Source: Halomonas salinarum | Lineage (GTDB): Bacteria; Pseudomonadota; Gammaproteobacteria; Pseudomonadales; Halomonadaceae | NCBI RefSeq assembly: GCF_012062845.1 | Contig: NZ_WWNB01000022.1 | Span: 1-59,622 of the forward strand | Length of the DNA stretch: 59,622 nt | Reading direction: 5' to 3' | Shown here: positions 16,862 through 25,448 of the stretch, in pieces | Position numbering within the stretch: position 1 is the first letter of the stretch | How the letters are laid out: every line of letters begins with the position of its first letter | Made by a program: the position numbers and the translations under genes | Notes under the pieces: generated by a model | What the model was told of the DNA's origin: nothing | The model's database searches: none | Seen by the model: the letters and a program-made list of their open reading frames with translations, nothing else

Positions 16862-17755
16862 ATGTCGTTCAGCCGTGCCATCATCCGTGCCTCGCGGCCC
16901 AATTTCCTGGTACTCGCCCCCTTGTGCGTCCTGCTGGGCATTGCCATGGCCTGGCAGCAGCAAGGGGGAGTGCAGCGTCATGAGGTTGGCCTGGTGGTGC
17001 TCGGGGGCCTGTTGGCCCATGCAGGGGTGAACCTGCTCAACGAGTTCGACGATTTCCGCTCAGGCCTTGATCTGATCACCGCCCGCACGCCGTTCTCGGG
17101 TGGTAGCGGAGCGCTGCCGGCTGAGCCCGGTGCGGCGTCCCTGGTTTGGTGGTGGGCCATGGTCGCCTTGTTTGGGACGGTGATGATCGGGATTTACTTC
17201 CTGTGGCAAAGGGGCTGGCCGATCCTGATCATCGGTGTGGCCGGGCTGGCGCTGGTGATCGGCTATACCCGCTGGATTACCCGTCTTCCCTGGTGGTGCC
17301 TGCTGGCACCGGGGTTCGGCTTTGGGCCGTTGATGGTGCTGGGGGCCCTACTGGCACTGGGCGGTGTCGTGGATGCGACGGCGCTGGTGACGGCGACCAT
17401 TGTCCTGCTGCTGGTCAGCGAACTGCTGTTGATCAACCAGTTGCCCGATGTGGAGGCGGACCGCCGAGTCGGGCGCCGCCATTTGCCTATCGTGCTGGGG
17501 CTCGGCGCGGGGGCCCGGTGGGTAGCGAGGTTGCTGGTGGGCGGCTATCTGTTGCTGGCGCTTGGCATCCTGATGAACTGGTTGCCCGGTAGCGCCTGGC
17601 TGGCGATGCTGCCGTTGCCTGCCGCCTTATGGGTGGCAAGGCGGTTGCCCGCAGCCCTGGACGACTCGGCGGCTCTGCCCAGGGTGCTGGGCGTCAATGT
17701 GGCGGCCCTGCTTGGCACCCTGGCATTGCTCGGGGTAGCACTAGGCCTGAGGTGA
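16862..17755 (+). CDS. UbiA/MenA-family prenyltransferase
   Basis: 297 residues with eight to nine membrane helices. Both prenyl-diphosphate/Mg motifs of the family are present: NLLNEFDDFRSGLD at residues 57-70 and NQLPDVEADRRVGR at about 192-205. The GGSGALP segment after motif one is typical of the 1,4-dihydroxy-2-naphthoate (MenA) branch. These enzymes attach an isoprenoid chain to an aromatic ring in the membrane. With no men genes nearby the acceptor is uncertain. The start ATG 16862 has GGAGAGG seven bases upstream. It is convergent with the panE-like gene. Confidence 0.85.
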   Translation: MSFSRAIIRASRPNFLVLAPLCVLLGIAMAWQQQGGVQRHEVGLVVLGGLLAHAGVNLLNEFDDFRSGLDLITARTPFSGGSGALPAEPGAASLVWWWAMVALFGTVMIGIYFLWQRGWPILIIGVAGLALVIGYTRWITRLPWWCLLAPGFGFGPLMVLGALLALGGVVDATALVTATIVLLLVSELLLINQLPDVEADRRVGRRHLPIVLGLGAGARWVARLLVGGYLLLALGILMNWLPGSAWLAMLPLPAALWVARRLPAALDDSAALPRVLGVNVAALLGTLALLGVALGLR

Positions 17756-17789
17756 AAAGCGCGATCCCCTCACCGCCTGTTGGCGCCGC

Positions 17790-18764
17790 TCAGGAGGCGG
17801 GAGGGCACATGGCGAGGTAGTTCGCCGCCAGGGTCGGGACGGGCAGCCCATGCCGTCGGGCAGCCTCCATCAACGGCCCGAGGATGGCATCAATCTCGGT
17901 GGGTCGCTCCGCGAGTACGTCCTGCAACATCGAGGCGCGATTGTTGGCAGTGTTTTCCACCACGCCCCATACCCGAGCGGACCAGCCACTGACGGGCGAG
18001 GGAATGCTCTCGGCGGCCATGATCGCGGCGAGCTCCGCCACCAGTGCCTCGACCATTGGTCGGAAGGGACGATCCCTGAGCTGGCCGTTGCGGATCTTAA
18101 AGCGCGCCACCAGCGGATTGATGGCGGCATTGACCACAAGCTTGTGCCATAGCCTGACGCGGATGTCCTCGACCGCCTCACAGGGCAGCCCGGCCGCACT
18201 AAGGGTATCGGCCAGCGACACGGCAAGCGCCGGGTAGGCGCCGTCGAGGTGACCGATCACGGTGCGGCCGTGGCCGGCGTGGACGATGCCCTGATCCATG
18301 CCGCCAGCGGCGGTCGGCGTATCGTCCACGAAGGCGCCCTCGGTGGTGCTGGCACAGAGCACCGGCCCGGACCAGGTTCGGGTCAGAGTCTCCTGAACGT
18401 CGAAGCCGTTTTGCCACAGCACCAGTGGCGTGTCGGCCGGCAGTCGGCCGGCCAGCGCCGCGATGGCCGCCTCGGCGCCGTACGCCTTGGTGGTCAGATG
18501 GAGCGTCGTGGGCGGTGTCGTTGGCAGGCTCTCGAGGGTGGCACCCGCCAGGTCGCGAGTCACGTGTTCGCCTTCGGGTGTGGTCAGGGTCAGACGCAGC
18601 GGCGGCTGGCGCCGACCGATCAGGGTCACCGGCACCGAACCCGCCAGTCGCATGGCCAAGAGTCGCCCTACGGCACCCGGGCCGAGGATCCAGTGACCTT
18701 GTGCTGGCCGGTCTTGCTGGTGGGCGTGGCGCTGGTGAGAGGTGTTTTGCGTTGTCGGGCTCAT
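17790..18764 (-). CDS. panE: 2-dehydropantoate 2-reductase (ketopantoate reductase)
   Basis: About 324 residues. Reduces ketopantoate to pantoate with NADPH, toward coenzyme A. The Rossmann motif is ILGPGAVGRLLAMRLAG, the first catalytic Lys lies in LTTKAYGAEAAI, and the helical C-terminal domain has WHKLVVNAAINPLVA with the second Lys and two Asn. The first 20 residues (His- and Gln-rich) precede the usual family start. ATG 18764 overlaps the topB stop by four bases (ATGA), so the two are translationally coupled. ApbA/PanE-family reductases with other substrates exist. Confidence 0.85.
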   Translation of the reverse strand: MSPTTQNTSHQRHAHQQDRPAQGHWILGPGAVGRLLAMRLAGSVPVTLIGRRQPPLRLTLTTPEGEHVTRDLAGATLESLPTTPPTTLHLTTKAYGAEAAIAALAGRLPADTPLVLWQNGFDVQETLTRTWSGPVLCASTTEGAFVDDTPTAAGGMDQGIVHAGHGRTVIGHLDGAYPALAVSLADTLSAAGLPCEAVEDIRVRLWHKLVVNAAINPLVARFKIRNGQLRDRPFRPMVEALVAELAAIMAAESIPSPVSGWSARVWGVVENTANNRASMLQDVLAERPTEIDAILGPLMEAARRHGLPVPTLAANYLAMCPPAS

Positions 18765-20803
18765 GCGTCGTCCGTCTTCTTGCCGCATCGCGTCGAACGA
18801 CCTGTCTTGCTCGCGGCGCCAGTGCTGCCGGTCGGCTTGCTGGAGGTGCCTTGGGATGATGTGCCCTTGGTCGATGTGCGCTTGGCGGAGGCGCGCTTGG
18901 TCGTGGAGCCTTTGCTCGCGCCTTGCCCGCGTGGCTTGCGCCGCGACGTGGTCGCGCTCGGTGCGGCGGGGGCCACGTCGCGAGCGTTGCTCAAGGCCTG
19001 GCGCATACGCCCGGCATCGGCCGCGCCGAGCAGCCCGCGCAGGTCTTCGACCAGACCGGCGAGGAAAGGCGATGGGTCGCTTCCGGCCTCGGCGATATCG
19101 GTCAGGCGCTGTTCCCACAGGGCGGTTCGCTCGGCGCGGCTGACCGCTTCGGGCAGCGCGTTGATCAGTGCATGACCGGTCTGGGTGGCGCGCAGGGCCT
19201 GTTGCTTTCGCACCAGATAGCCGCGATCGAGCAGGGTCTCGATAATGCCGGCGCGCGTCGCCTCGGTGCCCAGGCCATCGGAGTCGCGCAGGGTGCGCTT
19301 GACCGCCGGGTCGTCCACGTAGCGGGCGATGTTCATCATCGCCTTGATCAGGCTGGCATCGTTGAAGGGCTCTGGGGGACGAGTCTCACGATCCTCGACG
19401 CCGACCTCCTGTACCCGGGCTGACTCGCCCTCCTTCAGCGGCGGCAGCGGCGGTGCCTCGTCGCGAGTGGTGAACAGCGGCTTCCAGCCCGGGGCGAGGA
19501 TCTCCCGACCCTGGGCACGAAAGCGTTCCTTGAGGATAGTGAACTCGGCCTTGACCTCGCGGGTTTCGAGCGGCGGATAGAACTGCGCTAGCACGTTGCG
19601 GGCGATCAGCCGAAAGACGTTGGCCTCGGTCGCCGACAATCGCGAGAAGTCCGGCCGGGTACCGGTGGGCGAGAGGGCGTGGTGCGCGCTGACCTTGGCG
19701 TCGTTGAAGGCCTTGGAGCGCAGGGAGAAATCGGCGCCGGCGAGCCAGGGCCCCAGGGTGGCATCGCCCTGACAGGCGCTGGTCAGCGACTGCCGCGACG
19801 GGCCATGGTGCGCGGCGGGCAGGTAGCGGCAGTCCGAGCGCGGGTAGGTGATCAGCTTGTGGCGCTCGTAGAGGCTCTGGCAGGTATCGAGCACCGCCTT
19901 GGCCGAGAGCTTGTAGCGCCGCGCCGCGTCTACCTGCAGCGCCGACAGCGAATAAGGCAGTGGGGCGGCCTGGCGACTCTTCTTGGCTTTAAGCGAGGTG
20001 AGCTTGCCCTGGCTGTCGGGCAGACCCGCGGCCAGCGCCTCGGCGGGGGCCCGCTCGAGCAGGCGTCCCTGATCATCCAGCGGATGATGCTCGCCTGGTT
20101 GCCACCAGGCCCGCAGGCCGCCGTGTTCGACGGCCAGGTCGACCCACAGCACATGGAAGGGCCGCGGTGTGAAGGCGGCGATCTCGGCGTCGCGGCGAAC
20201 CACCAGCCCCAGCACCGGCGTCTGCACCCGGCCCACCGACAGCACGCCATCGTGGCCCGCCTGGCGCCCGGTCAGGGTCCAGGCGCGGGTCAGGTTGATA
20301 CCGTAAAGCCAGTCGGCTCGCGAACGGGTCTCGGCGGCCCGGAAGAGGGCCTGGAAGTCGGCGTTGTCGGCGAGTTGTCCGAGTGCCTTGACCACTGCCG
20401 GGCGGTTGAGGTCGTTGACCAGCAGCCGTGATACCGGTCCCCGCCATTTCAGATAGTCGAGTACCTCCTGGACCAGCAGTTGCCCTTCGCGGTCCGGGTC
20501 GCCAGCATGCACGACGCTATCGGCCTCCTTGAGCAGCCGGCGAACCACTGCGAGTTGGCCACGCGCCTTGGGCCGAGGCATCAGGCGCCAGGGATCGGGG
20601 AGGATCGGCAGGTGATCGAGGCGCCATTGCTTGAGGGCCGGGTCGTAGGCGTCCGGTGGCGCCTGTTCGAGCAAATGCCCCAGACACCAAGTCACCGTGG
20701 TGTCACCGACCGTCAGGGCGCCATCACTGCGCCGAGCCGAGCCGGGCAGGGCCTCGGCGATGGCGCGGGCAAGGCTGGGTTTCTCCGCGATGATCAGGCG
20801 CAT
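18761..20803 (-). CDS. topB: DNA topoisomerase III
   Basis: 680 residues, a type IA topoisomerase that passes single strands through a transient break and decatenates DNA. The TOPRIM domain begins MRLIIAEKPSLARAIAEALP with the metal cluster HAGDPDREGQLL. The catalytic Tyr lies in LITYPRSDCRYLP. SVGRVQTPVLGLVV and the closing GLGTEATRAGIIETLLDRGY are further family landmarks. The last 55 residues are a Lys/Ser/Thr-rich low-complexity tail with near-repeats, likely binding DNA non-specifically, and longer than E. coli TopB (653). Overlaps panE. Confidence 0.95.
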   Translation of the reverse strand: MRLIIAEKPSLARAIAEALPGSARRSDGALTVGDTTVTWCLGHLLEQAPPDAYDPALKQWRLDHLPILPDPWRLMPRPKARGQLAVVRRLLKEADSVVHAGDPDREGQLLVQEVLDYLKWRGPVSRLLVNDLNRPAVVKALGQLADNADFQALFRAAETRSRADWLYGINLTRAWTLTGRQAGHDGVLSVGRVQTPVLGLVVRRDAEIAAFTPRPFHVLWVDLAVEHGGLRAWWQPGEHHPLDDQGRLLERAPAEALAAGLPDSQGKLTSLKAKKSRQAAPLPYSLSALQVDAARRYKLSAKAVLDTCQSLYERHKLITYPRSDCRYLPAAHHGPSRQSLTSACQGDATLGPWLAGADFSLRSKAFNDAKVSAHHALSPTGTRPDFSRLSATEANVFRLIARNVLAQFYPPLETREVKAEFTILKERFRAQGREILAPGWKPLFTTRDEAPPLPPLKEGESARVQEVGVEDRETRPPEPFNDASLIKAMMNIARYVDDPAVKRTLRDSDGLGTEATRAGIIETLLDRGYLVRKQQALRATQTGHALINALPEAVSRAERTALWEQRLTDIAEAGSDPSPFLAGLVEDLRGLLGAADAGRMRQALSNARDVAPAAPSATTSRRKPRGQGASKGSTTKRASAKRTSTKGTSSQGTSSKPTGSTGAASKTGRSTRCGKKTDDA

Positions 20804-20938
20804 AGGGGTCTCGTGAGCGTGGCGGATGGAGGTAATAGCGACCGTGTCGCACTGCCAGAGTAATGGACATTCTTCCAGTATCCAGTCTTGCCCGCTAGGT
20901 GTAACCTGACATGAAATGCGTACAAGGTTTGTATCATT

Positions 20939-22186
20939 ATGCGTGAGCGTGGCAGAACACGACGTCTTCTTGGCCTCGGCGCCCGCACCGGGGGCGCGAT
21001 GCTCAAGACGCGCCTAGGTGGCGAAACCGACTGGCGCTCGCTCGGCGAAGCGCTCTTTGAAGGCCTTTCCGAGCTCAAGGGCCCGGCGATGAAGCTTGCC
21101 CAGGTCGTGTCTCAGTGGGACGACCTGCTTCCTGCGGATCTGGCCGATGAGCTGGCTCGACTGCAGCGCCAGGCGGAACCGATGCCCTGGGAGAAGATTC
21201 GCACCACGCTTGAAGACGAATATGGTGATCTTAAGGCGACGTTTTCACAGATCGAGGAACGCCCCTTCGCCAGTGCCTCGATGGGCCAGGTGCATCGGGC
21301 GACCACGCATGACGGCCATACAGTCGTGCTCAAGATCCAGTATCCGGGGCTCGCTGATGTGCTGGAAAGTGACCTGGCCCAGGTACGCAGACTGATGCGG
21401 CTGGGCCGCTGGTTCAAGGTGCCCCAGGCGCGCCTGGATGCGCTCTTCGAGGAACTGGCCGAGAGTCTGCGGGGTGAGCTCGATTACCGGGCCGAGGCGG
21501 CGTCCCTGGCGCGCTACCGCACGCGCTATGCGGATAACGATGGCATTGTGATTCCGGCACCGATCGAGGCCCTTTGCACGTCCCGAGTGCTGGCCATGGA
21601 CTACGTGACGGGCACGCCGTTACGCGAAATGGATCAGGTGGAGGATGCCCGGCGCCAGGCATTGGCGGTGCGTTTAGCCGATTGGATCACCGAAGAGCTC
21701 TTTACCTTCGGCGAGTTGCATGCCGACCCGCACGCCGGCAACTTCGCCGCAGACGACGAGGGTCGCCTGATCATTTACGACCTGGGGGCGGTGATCCCTG
21801 TGCCTGAGGCGCGGTTGCGGCAGATGCTTAAGCTACTCGATGCCACCCTCGAGGAGGATCCGATGGCCATGGATGCGGCACTACTGGCGATGGGCGGCCG
21901 CCAGGGCGAGGGGGCCCCGCTGAGCCTGTATCGCGATAGCGCCGCGGCCGTGGCCCCCTTGTTCGCACCAGGCGAACAGGACCTGGGCGACGTGCGGGTG
22001 CACCGGCGCTTGCGCGAGCTGAGTCCGCGGGTATGGGCGGCCATGGATCGCCTGCAGCCGCCAGCGGATACGCTACTGTTGTCGCGCACCCTTAACGGCC
22101 ATTACTGGAATCTGGTGCGGCTTCAGGCTCGATTGAACATGGCCGAGCGAGCTCGCCCGCTGCTGGAGTGGGCGCGCCAAGGCTGA
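20939..22186 (+). CDS. ABC1/UbiB-family atypical kinase
   Basis: 415 residues. Signs of the ABC1 (AarF/UbiB/ADCK) family are LKGPAMKLAQVVSQ (the KxGQ-like helix), the Ala-rich loop ASMGQVHRA in place of the usual glycine loop, VVLKIQYPG with the ATP-site lysine, and HADPHAGNF then IIYDLGA (catalytic and metal loops, with Asp-Leu-Gly replacing Asp-Phe-Gly). Such proteins support ubiquinone synthesis or lipid homeostasis and hydrolyse ATP. Length is shorter than E. coli UbiB (546) and no C-terminal membrane anchor is visible, so it is a paralogue. The start lacks a clear ribosome site; ATG 20999 is an alternative. Confidence 0.87.
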   Translation: MRERGRTRRLLGLGARTGGAMLKTRLGGETDWRSLGEALFEGLSELKGPAMKLAQVVSQWDDLLPADLADELARLQRQAEPMPWEKIRTTLEDEYGDLKATFSQIEERPFASASMGQVHRATTHDGHTVVLKIQYPGLADVLESDLAQVRRLMRLGRWFKVPQARLDALFEELAESLRGELDYRAEAASLARYRTRYADNDGIVIPAPIEALCTSRVLAMDYVTGTPLREMDQVEDARRQALAVRLADWITEELFTFGELHADPHAGNFAADDEGRLIIYDLGAVIPVPEARLRQMLKLLDATLEEDPMAMDAALLAMGGRQGEGAPLSLYRDSAAAVAPLFAPGEQDLGDVRVHRRLRELSPRVWAAMDRLQPPADTLLLSRTLNGHYWNLVRLQARLNMAERARPLLEWARQG

Positions 22187-22217
22187 TTCTATGTCTTGGC
22201 ATGGAAAGACGCTCACC

Positions 22218-24173
22218 TCAGCGTCGTTCACCGCCTTTCATGCCCAGCGCTCGGCGTGCTTTCACCAGGGCGCGGTACCAATCCCGGTCGGGTTTGCCGA
22301 CGATGGGTGGGCGCTGGCTCAGGTAGCTGACATTCGGCGTGTCCGTGCCGCCATGATTGGCATGGTAGTTGGACAGCATGTTCAGCGTGGCCTCCCGAGC
22401 CCCATATTGCTCGACCAGAAAATTGATGGCCGCGGGCTCAAGTTCGACGTGATAGTGGCGCACCAATGCCAGCGCCAGCTGTTCGGCGGGCCGTGACAGG
22501 TCGACCTCTATCTCCTTGACCATGGCCGCGCCCATCGCGGCCTTGAATGCCGCCGAGAAATTGGGTTCAAGCTGGCCGAAATCCGCCGCATTGGTGCTGT
22601 TGATGGCGCGCTGCACCGCCGGTCGCGACAGGTGGATATGGGGTTCCAGGGCGAGCGCGATTTCGACCGCCAGGCGCTTGGAGACCTCGACGCCGACGGA
22701 CAAACGTCGCTCTCGGTCGATACCCTGGGGCGCACGGCGATACTGGTCGAATTCGTTGCTGCCCAGGTGTTTGTCTAGCCGCTTGCAGACCTTGGCCTTG
22801 GCTTCGTCATCGAGTTCGATGACATGCTCACGGATGCGCAGGCCCCGGCGCCCCGGCCCCAGTTGCAGGCGTGCCCCGGCGCTGTCCTTGGCATGGCTGA
22901 TCTGTTCCCAGCGTTCGACCATCTTGAGTAACTGAGCATGCTGGCGGCCTACCTGCTCATAGGCTTCCGATACCCGTTTGAGCAGGCGTATGGCGTTGGC
23001 CAACATCTCGGCCTTGTGATCCAGGGCGCGACGGTGCTGGCTCTGACCGCTTCGTACCGCTTTGGCCAAGTGCTGAATCTCCTCGGCGAGCGCATCCATG
23101 GCGTTGCGCGAGCGGTCGACCAGCACCTCGGCGCGTAACCCGGACGCCGAATCTTCGACGAGCGTGCCTGACTGCTCGGCGAGATAGGCCGAGAGTGCCT
23201 TGAGGCGTGAATGGCCAGTGGCTTGGGTGATGCGGTAGCGAGCGCGGGCCTGCTCCAAGGCATCAAAGGCCTGAGCCAGTCTCCAGCGACCCTTGTACTC
23301 GAAGGTCAGCATGGGAATCTGGCGACCGCTGATCAGCTCGAAGGCCAGGATCAGCATCTCCTCGACATCCTGCAGCGTCATCAAGAGCTCATCGTCCTGC
23401 TCGATGGCTGCCAGCACGCGTTCAATGAAATTCTCATCGCGTGAGACCCCGATCTTCAGCGTTGGCGCCTGGCCGGTGAAACGGTCGCGTAATAGGTCGG
23501 TGGCCTCGGGGACCAGCGAGGCAAGTTCCTGGAACTGTGGCTCCAGCGTGTCACCATAGAGCGCCACCATGTCGCGGATGCGCGCATGCATGCCGACTCG
23601 GCGATAGATGTCGATCTGGCTGATGATGCGGGCACTATCGCGATCATCCAGCAGCTCCAGGGCCGCCAATTCGACCCCCTCCGGTGAAAGGTCCTGCTTG
23701 CGCAGCAACATGGCGGCGGCCTCGCGACGCCGGGCATCGCCTTCAAGGCTCTCGACAATCAGATCGCGGGTAGTCAACAGCAGATCCGGCAAGGCTTTGA
23801 TGACGCGTTCGATCTTGGCCGTCGTCTTCTCGGCGTGCCGTGCCCCGGTGAACTGATGTACCAGGTTGGCGATGATGCCAGTTGCCCCGGTGATCACGGT
23901 GTAGCTGATGAAGAAGATGTAGTTATCGGCGGTAGGCGCTCGACCGTAGCCGAGCAGATAGCCACCCCAGGCGCCGAGCAGCGTTACCGGGCCGGCGGTC
24001 CACAGGATCTGCAACAGGCTGACCGACCAGGGAACCTTCTCCACGGCACGCGTGATGCGCTCGATATCGTCTCGGCCCTCGCGCTCGAGGCGGACTCGAG
24101 ATGTCTCGTGCGAGGTGTCCTTGCGACGTCGGCGAAAGGGAATGGGTACGAACACGGCAGCCCTCATGGGCAT
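22218..24173 (-). CDS. Large membrane-anchored coiled-coil protein of unknown function
   Basis: About 651 residues. A basic N-terminus is followed by two membrane helices (about 52-72 and 85-110, WSVSLLQILWTAGPVTLLGA and IFFISYTVITGATGIIANLV), then about 530 residues of mainly helical, charged sequence with few glycines. The ends appear to face the cytoplasm. No enzyme motif is visible. ATG 24173 and 24167 are both possible starts. It is convergent with the ABC1-kinase gene and transcribed alone. I do not recognise the family. Confidence 0.75.
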   Translation of the reverse strand: MPMRAAVFVPIPFRRRRKDTSHETSRVRLEREGRDDIERITRAVEKVPWSVSLLQILWTAGPVTLLGAWGGYLLGYGRAPTADNYIFFISYTVITGATGIIANLVHQFTGARHAEKTTAKIERVIKALPDLLLTTRDLIVESLEGDARRREAAAMLLRKQDLSPEGVELAALELLDDRDSARIISQIDIYRRVGMHARIRDMVALYGDTLEPQFQELASLVPEATDLLRDRFTGQAPTLKIGVSRDENFIERVLAAIEQDDELLMTLQDVEEMLILAFELISGRQIPMLTFEYKGRWRLAQAFDALEQARARYRITQATGHSRLKALSAYLAEQSGTLVEDSASGLRAEVLVDRSRNAMDALAEEIQHLAKAVRSGQSQHRRALDHKAEMLANAIRLLKRVSEAYEQVGRQHAQLLKMVERWEQISHAKDSAGARLQLGPGRRGLRIREHVIELDDEAKAKVCKRLDKHLGSNEFDQYRRAPQGIDRERRLSVGVEVSKRLAVEIALALEPHIHLSRPAVQRAINSTNAADFGQLEPNFSAAFKAAMGAAMVKEIEVDLSRPAEQLALALVRHYHVELEPAAINFLVEQYGAREATLNMLSNYHANHGGTDTPNVSYLSQRPPIVGKPDRDWYRALVKARRALGMKGGERR

Positions 24174-24305
24174 CAAACGGGGAGGTCTAGGCTAGTCGGC
24201 GGGCGGCACAGTAGCACCCCGCACTCAAGCGCAACAGCCCTTTCATGGGCATGCTAGAATCTTTCCCCGTTTATCGCTGAGTACCCCGCCACGTACCCCG
24301 CCACA

Positions 24306-24325
24306 ATCAAGGTTATAGCCTTGAT
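24306..24325. promoter_or_regulatory. Palindrome upstream of the homocysteine methyltransferase gene
   Basis: ATCAAGG-TTATAG-CCTTGAT is a perfect 7-bp inverted repeat 85 bases before ATG 24411. It may be an operator or a hairpin in the leader. It follows a direct repeat of GTACCCCGCCAC-like sequence. It does not fit a SAM riboswitch. Confidence 0.3.
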
Positions 24326-24410
24326 GGTGCGTTGCACGCGTGCTGGGATCATCTGTCGTAGGTGGCAGCGAGATGCAATACGAATAGCTATGCGAGTCAG
24401 GAGTCAAGAA

Positions 24411-25307
24411 ATGTCATCGATCGTAGTGTTGGACGGCGGCATGGGCCAGGAACTCGTGCGTCGTGCTGGCGAGCCGCCCACCCCGCTTTGGTCCACCCAC
24501 ATACTCAGCGAGTACCCTGATGTGGTTCAGGGCTTGCATGAGGATTTTATCCGCGCGGGTTCTCGGGTGATTACGCTTGCGACGTATACCGCAACGCCGG
24601 AACGCCTGACCCGTGACGGTCAGCCATCGTCGCTTGAGATGCTGCACCGGCGGGCTCTCGAGCTTGCCCAGCAGGCCGTGACGGTCTGTGGTGAAGACGT
24701 CGCGATTGCCGGCTGTCTGCCGCCGCTGGTGGCCAGCTACCGTCCCGATCAGTCCCCGACAGGCGAGGCAGCACTGGCGAGCTATCGTCGCATCGTGGCG
24801 GCGGGTGAGGGCGTCGATCTGTGGCTCTGCGAGGCGATGGCCTCATTGGATGAGATGCGCACGGCGGCCACGGCCGCCTCGGAAACGGGGCTGCCGGTGT
24901 GGGTCGCTGTAACACTCGACGATGCGCATCCTGATCGGCTACGTAGCCAGGAGCCGTTGTCAGAAGCGGTAGCGCTTGCAGAGGCGCTCGGCGTGCAGGC
25001 ATTGCTGATCAACTGCAGCAAACCCGAGACCATCGAAGCCAGTCTCGATGTCCTCATGGGGTTCTCCGGGATGACCGGTGCCTACCCCAATGGTTTCACC
25101 TCCATCGAAGGGCTGGCCCCCGGGGGGACCGTCAGCTCTCTCGAGGTCCGCCACGACCTGGATCCACAGGCCTTTACCGAAACAGCGACTCGCTGGGTCG
25201 AGGCTGGCATCGACATCATCGGTGGCTGCTGTGAAGTGGGGCCTTCGCATATCGCGCGTCTTGCCGACGTGCTTGGCGAGCACAGACATACGCTGGTGCG
25301 GCCTTGA
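24411..25307 (+). CDS. Homocysteine S-methyltransferase family protein
   Basis: 298 residues, a TIM-barrel enzyme that moves a methyl group from a donor such as S-methylmethionine to homocysteine. It starts IVVLDGGMGQELVRRAG, with the family DGGMGxxL motif. The three zinc cysteines are in LLINCSKPET (about residue 202) and GGCCEVGPSHI (about 272-273). ATG 24411 has CAGGAG upstream; a longer frame from 24321 adds an unlikely leader. The MmuM group is the closest fit. No methylmethionine permease is adjacent. Confidence 0.88.
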   Translation: MSSIVVLDGGMGQELVRRAGEPPTPLWSTHILSEYPDVVQGLHEDFIRAGSRVITLATYTATPERLTRDGQPSSLEMLHRRALELAQQAVTVCGEDVAIAGCLPPLVASYRPDQSPTGEAALASYRRIVAAGEGVDLWLCEAMASLDEMRTAATAASETGLPVWVAVTLDDAHPDRLRSQEPLSEAVALAEALGVQALLINCSKPETIEASLDVLMGFSGMTGAYPNGFTSIEGLAPGGTVSSLEVRHDLDPQAFTETATRWVEAGIDIIGGCCEVGPSHIARLADVLGEHRHTLVRP

Positions 25308-25448
25308 GCCACGTGCTCACGCAGAGGGTGAGACGCGGTAGGAAAGGCGCGCCGGATCGACAATGATGAGGGGCCAGGGACGGCGTGATAGCATGCTGGC
25401 TCTCAGCGCGGGTCTATCCTGCGCAAAGCCTCGGTGAAGGGAGAAGAC

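Noticed and set aside
24306..24410. SAM riboswitch upstream of the homocysteine methyltransferase
   Set aside because: No SAM-I, SAM-II or SAH motif bases; only a short palindrome is present.
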